The notes under the pieces are model-generated. The model saw only the letters and a list, made by a program, of their open reading frames with translations. It made no database searches and was not told the origin of the DNA. A DNA stretch of 64,000 nucleotides from contig CM050655.1 in assembly GCA_027574665.1 (NCBI GenBank), positions 5,890,001-5,954,000 of the forward strand, read 5' to 3'. Positions 60,341 through 64,000 of this stretch are shown here, one piece after another. Both the position numbers and the translations under genes were made by a program. Numbering within the stretch: position 1 is the first letter of the stretch; every line of letters begins with the position of its first letter. Source of the stretch: Rhynochetos jubatus. Taxonomy: Eukaryota; Chordata; Aves; Eurypygiformes; Rhynochetidae.

Positions 60341-62269
60341 CTCAAAAGGCAGCGTGATTGGCGGCGGTGGTTTTTTCAGTTCTTCGCATTTTCTCTTTTT
60401 GCATATCCGGTGACTAGTTTTGCGTTTCCTGCAACAGCTGCATTCTTCACAATTTGTTTTCCGCAGACAGGGCTCACAGACTCCACAACGCCTTCGTTTC
60501 TTTTTCTCTAGCATAGGGAGCAGAGATGAATATGGAACAGGGTAATCACCAGCTGGATTTTTAAGAGAGGATGGCCCTGAGGCCTCAACTGCTTCAGTGC
60601 TGTTGCTCACGTTGGCTTGAACAAAATTCAAGCTTACTCCGACTCTTCCCAGCTGTGATGAATAATCATTATGCTGCAGTCTTGAGTCAGCTGGCAAATC
60701 TGCATTTATGGCTTTTTCTGAGGCAAGAGCAGAGATTTCCGTGCTTGAAGGCAACTCCAAAACAAAACCTTCAGAGAATTGTCCAGAGCTTTCACCAGAG
60801 ATTTTATCAACTGTGCTTTTTTCTAAATCTGGAGAGAAAGTGGGGACATAACCTGAATTCAAAATGAATGTCTCTGCATCAATACATTTAACAAGCTGTT
60901 CAATGTCCTCCACTTCAATATTGTTTAAAGAGGTATCGGAAACTGGTTCACACACTGTAAGTATGTTTTTTGAGTCAGATTCTGAATTCTCTCTTGTACA
61001 GCTCAAATCTGAACTTGAGTCAAGTTCTTTGTGAACGGGTACAAAATCCACAACCAGATTCACGTGGGGTTCTGCCAGCAAGCTTGCGCCTTCAAAATGG
61101 AAAAGTGAATTTGATTCGGTGACAGCTACGGAGCTGGAATTTGAACCGTCGTCTTTATTCTCAGACTCTAAATCCCAGCCTGCCTTCAAGCAGGACTCTG
61201 CAAGTGAGCTTGCATCTTCTAATAAATGTTCTTGTGAGTTAAACTCAGAGGTAACTACAGGTGCAGAATTTGAGTCTTGTTCTTCACTAGGTAGCACCAA
61301 GTCCGACTCTGCTTCCACATGGGATTTGGCAAGTGGGACCGCCTCTTCTAACAGCACTGCTGAGCAGAGGTCTGAGGTATCAACAGAACCAGAATCAGGT
61401 TCTTCACTGTTAGGCACCAGATCGAAGGGAGTCTCTGCACACACCTTCGAGTTTGATTCAGAGGTGATTATGGAGTCAGAAGAAGACGGAAGCACGAGCG
61501 CAGCACCTTCAACAAATGCTTCAGCTGAACTACCCATATCGAGGTCGCTGGGTATCTGCTCACAGGCCAGCTCTTCAGGCTTGTAGTGCACCTCTGATGC
61601 TTCAGTATCGTCATCAGTTACCTGACTGCTTGGAACGGTGTCACTTGTTCCAGGTATTTCCACCTCTCTGCCTTGACTGGCATATGTGGTAGCAGGCTCT
61701 TCGCCTACACTACATGGAGTATCTTCTACAGGCAGAGGAGCCAACTCATTTTGTGCTAAATCTTGTTTCAAAACTCTTTCACCTGCTTCAGCATTTTTTT
61801 CTTCCACTACTGCCAGGGCTTCTTGTTCATGTTTTTCCTTTGTTTCTAGCCTTTTTTGTGCTGCAGCTTTCCTGGGTTTGGCAACTGTTGGAGTTTGGGA
61901 CAATCTACGGGAGAAAGATCGGTTACGGAGGGACATTGTAAAGCCATTGATGTTGAAAGAATCCTGGTTATGAAAGAGGATGTTGTCAGCTTTCTCCAAA
62001 GTCACCCAAGATGCTCCAGACAAGGTTCTGCTTACACTGCTCCTGAGAAGTCTACCTGAAGAGCTCATGATTGGTTTCTTCTCTTGCTGTTTTTTCTTAA
62101 CATCTTTTTCTTGCGCTGGCTTTTTGCCTTTTCCAGAACTAACAGCTTTTGCGGAAGTCTTTGCAGTTTTCTTTCTCACTTGGCTAGATTTCTTTTTGCC
62201 CTGGTTAGTTTTCCTTTTGCCTAACTCTTCCTTTTTGGCTAATCTGGAAGGCCTCGCGTGGTGAGCCAT
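60341..62269 (-). CDS. TET1: TET1 exon 2: N-terminus and CXXC zinc finger
   Basis: Encodes residues 1-643 (1929 bp), ending in phase 0 at donor GAG|GTAAGCC. The start ATG has a good context (GCAGACATGG) and an in-frame TAA 24 nt upstream (62293-62291). Residues 1-65 are very basic ([20 protein letters not shown] onward), like mammalian TET1, and likely nuclear-targeting. Around 95-125 is the conserved [20 protein letters not shown]. Residues ~279-430 are Ser/Asp/Glu-rich with ~42-residue tandem repeats. The CXXC finger spans ~588-633 ([13 protein letters not shown] to [12 protein letters not shown]), with CGVCEPC, the N-C-EEC-SCC segment and the final C628. This type of finger binds CpG DNA and directs the dioxygenase that oxidises 5-methylcytosine. 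CXXC plus the exon layout points to TET1 rather than TET2 or TET3. Confidence 0.97.
60980..61435 (-). repeat. TET1: Coding tandem repeats in TET1 exon 2 (~42-residue unit)
   Basis: Three full imperfect units (residues 279-320, 321-363, 364-405) and a partial fourth (406 to ~430), each starting (E/G/V)xxDL/F and carrying SE/NSEE-D-S-S, a T-S/E-S/F-NS patch and a LL-E-A/G-LAxS/PHV ending. A degenerate earlier half-unit precedes residue 279. Periodicity is visible at DNA level too. The region is acidic and probably disordered. Confidence 0.75.
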
Positions 62270-62392
62270 GTCTGCGGCGTAGTCGAAATGTTAAGAGGAG
62301 AGATGGAAAAAAATCATGAGCTCTTGAGAGAACTTTTCAATAGAAAACTGCATATTCCCATTGCTGCTCTCTGTGGTGATACAGCATTAACT
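62270..62392 (-). other. TET1: 5' UTR part of TET1 exon 2
   Basis: From a probable acceptor (TTCTTCTGTTTCAG before 62392) to the start codon. As in human, exon 1 would be a separate non-coding exon further upstream, outside the window. The AG two bases later is an alternative. Confidence 0.6.
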
Positions 62393-64000
62393 CTGAAACA
62401 GAAGAAAAATACATAGACGAGCATTAATGTCATTCTAATTAATGAAGGGTGCACATATGTTAACCTGACCATTTTTCGATACTTAAAAATACAGGGGTAG
62501 AATTAGGAATACTGGTATTGAAAGTTATGTTTGATCGACACAAAAGCTTTGAAAATACTGCAAAATTGAAAGCTTGCCTAAATGCCTGTGACACAAATAA
62601 AGAAGCAAACGGAGCTCAAATCACCAGGCAACATCACATATTTACTGTTTCACATCAGTTCTAAGAAGTTTGAGTTTTCTCAACCTTATTAACCGTTCAT
62701 TAACCACCCAGTTCTCGTGAGTAAGAGCGGATGAAGTTTACGTCCACAGCTTTACCTCCAACAGCGTTCCTGTCACTGTAAGGACATTCAGGGAAAAAGA
62801 ACAAAGCTGAGTCTATTGTGTGAATGTGCACTCATATACACCATCGCCAAGGCACCTCCAGGTAAAATGGGAGAAGTAAACAGCTCCCCGAAGATGTCTA
62901 ACGTGGCGTTGCTCACAGGAGAACTGGACCAGGGAAGAATAGCCTTTCCCAGCGTTATCTCCCAGGATAACATACCGGTGTGCTGTATTACATTGGAAGC
63001 CTTGTTTCTGTCCTGTCTAGGACAGAAATATAGCATGTTATGCAGGCAGTCATCTCTGCTCCACCACTATGACTACTAACATACTTGCCTTCAACAAAAT
63101 ACCACACAATCGTCCCAAGCTTGTGTCCCCAAACACAGCTGTGATGGTGAAGTCCCCCAACTCCCCAGATACAACTCAGTCACCTCAGAAGATACAACAG
63201 ATTCTTTGTGCTCCAAATCAATTTCCTTCAAGGTGGGTTGGGGTTTGTGGAACATAAAGTGATTCTCACGAGTACATAGCTTTTAAGCACATGGTGCTTT
63301 TAAGTACCTGTGGAAGGCTTTTAAAGCTTTATTTAGGTGTTTGAATAGATCAGGTGGGTAGGCAAGGGCAGCCTAAAAATGGGAGCAAGCAAAACATAGC
63401 TACAACACAAGGGGTGCCGAAGCCTTACAACCATCCACACCAAACAGCGCTGCACGGTGCCAAGACAAGCCCATCAGCCCACCGAGGGGATGGTCTAGCA
63501 CAGCCAACACCCACGGCCTCTTTGTGGGACCACCAGTTCCTGCCGCTCCCCAAACCAGCACGCTGGCAGCCAGCTTGGTTCTGAGTATCTTAGCCCTGAG
63601 CAGGCTATCCAGTGGCTGCAGCACCTACCGAGGCTAACACTAACTCCCCAAACTCCTGGCAAATAGCTTATTGAAAGCATTTTGAAGCCTGGCTCTTGCT
63701 TGTTCAGCAGAAGTAAGCCGAGCAATCCTGTGTACTACAACATATAAATATGCTGTGACTATTCTGTGTCACATCTTCATATTACATATCAGATGAACAC
63801 TATTACTAAGACAGTTTTTCCACACACTCAAATACCGTTTTGGAGCCAGCGCTGCTGTACAAGGCAAGGCTACACACACTCGTAAGGTCAGATCAGCAAA
63901 TAATGCTTAGCAAACACACAACAAACAAGCTAACAGCATCCATGCTCCATCACAGCAAAATATCCAACCTGGAGAGATTAAATAGACATGTGTGGCTGTT
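62393..64000 (-). other. TET1: TET1 intron 1 (partial)
   Basis: Ordinary AT-rich intronic sequence up to the window edge. No transposon, exon or CpG island was recognised, so the canonical promoter is beyond 64000. Confidence 0.7.

Noticed and set aside
61119-61586. 155-codon plus-strand frame opposite TET1 exon 2
   Set aside because: Antisense shadow of the repetitive acidic coding region; it shows the same periodicity as the exon 2 repeats and no independent support.
1-64000. CRISPR arrays, bacterial operons, insertion sequences or tRNA/rRNA genes
   Set aside because: None seen. The spliced exons, CR1 repeats and CpG island show this is vertebrate nuclear DNA; the tRNA-like pieces are degenerate SINE heads.

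Overview
This is vertebrate nuclear DNA, most likely from a bird. It carries almost the whole coding part of one gene, TET1 (the methylcytosine dioxygenase with an N-terminal CXXC zinc finger), on the minus strand. The bird assignment rests on several CR1 LINE copies, one with the usual octamer-like 3' end, on an avian-type retroviral LTR, and on the low overall repeat load. I did not identify the species.

Reading in the direction of transcription (high to low coordinates), eleven coding exons can be placed by protein similarity and GT/AG splice sites. They are numbered as in human TET1, where exon 1 is non-coding: exon 2 (62269-60341, with a 5' UTR part to about 62392), exon 3 (53292-53242), exon 4 (39281-36746), exon 5 (35510-35420), exon 6 (34792-34699), exon 7 (22526-22318), exon 8 (21753-21603), exon 9 (18764-18675), exon 10 (18272-18135), exon 11 (10377-10038) and exon 12 (6642-5504). 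All phases agree. Together they give 6768 bp, or 2255 residues plus a stop. The CXXC finger lies at about residues 588-633. The catalytic iron ligands are H1751, D1753 and H2136, and the 2-oxoglutarate arginine is R2151. Exon 1 and the canonical promoter lie beyond position 64000.

The rest is intron and 3' flank. The most notable element is a strong CpG island (about 53380-54480) in intron 2, just upstream of exon 3. It has a CCAAT box and a YY1-type element in the TET1 orientation. This is where one would expect an internal promoter for a TET1 form lacking the CXXC finger, with translation from M676 in exon 4. Transposon remnants sit in the introns: CR1 copies at 14.6, 17.1, 31.1 and 45.3 kb, an LTR with adjoining ERV-like sequence at 29.7-30.8 kb, an LTR fragment at 24.0 kb, and tRNA-derived SINE relics at 55.9 and 59.3-59.6 kb. 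Every recognised CR1 and ERV piece runs opposite to TET1.

At larger scale, roughly 1-16.5 kb and 20.5-23.1 kb are unusually rich in CpG for their moderate GC content, while 23-51 kb is CpG-poor. I found no second protein-coding gene, RNA gene or CRISPR array.
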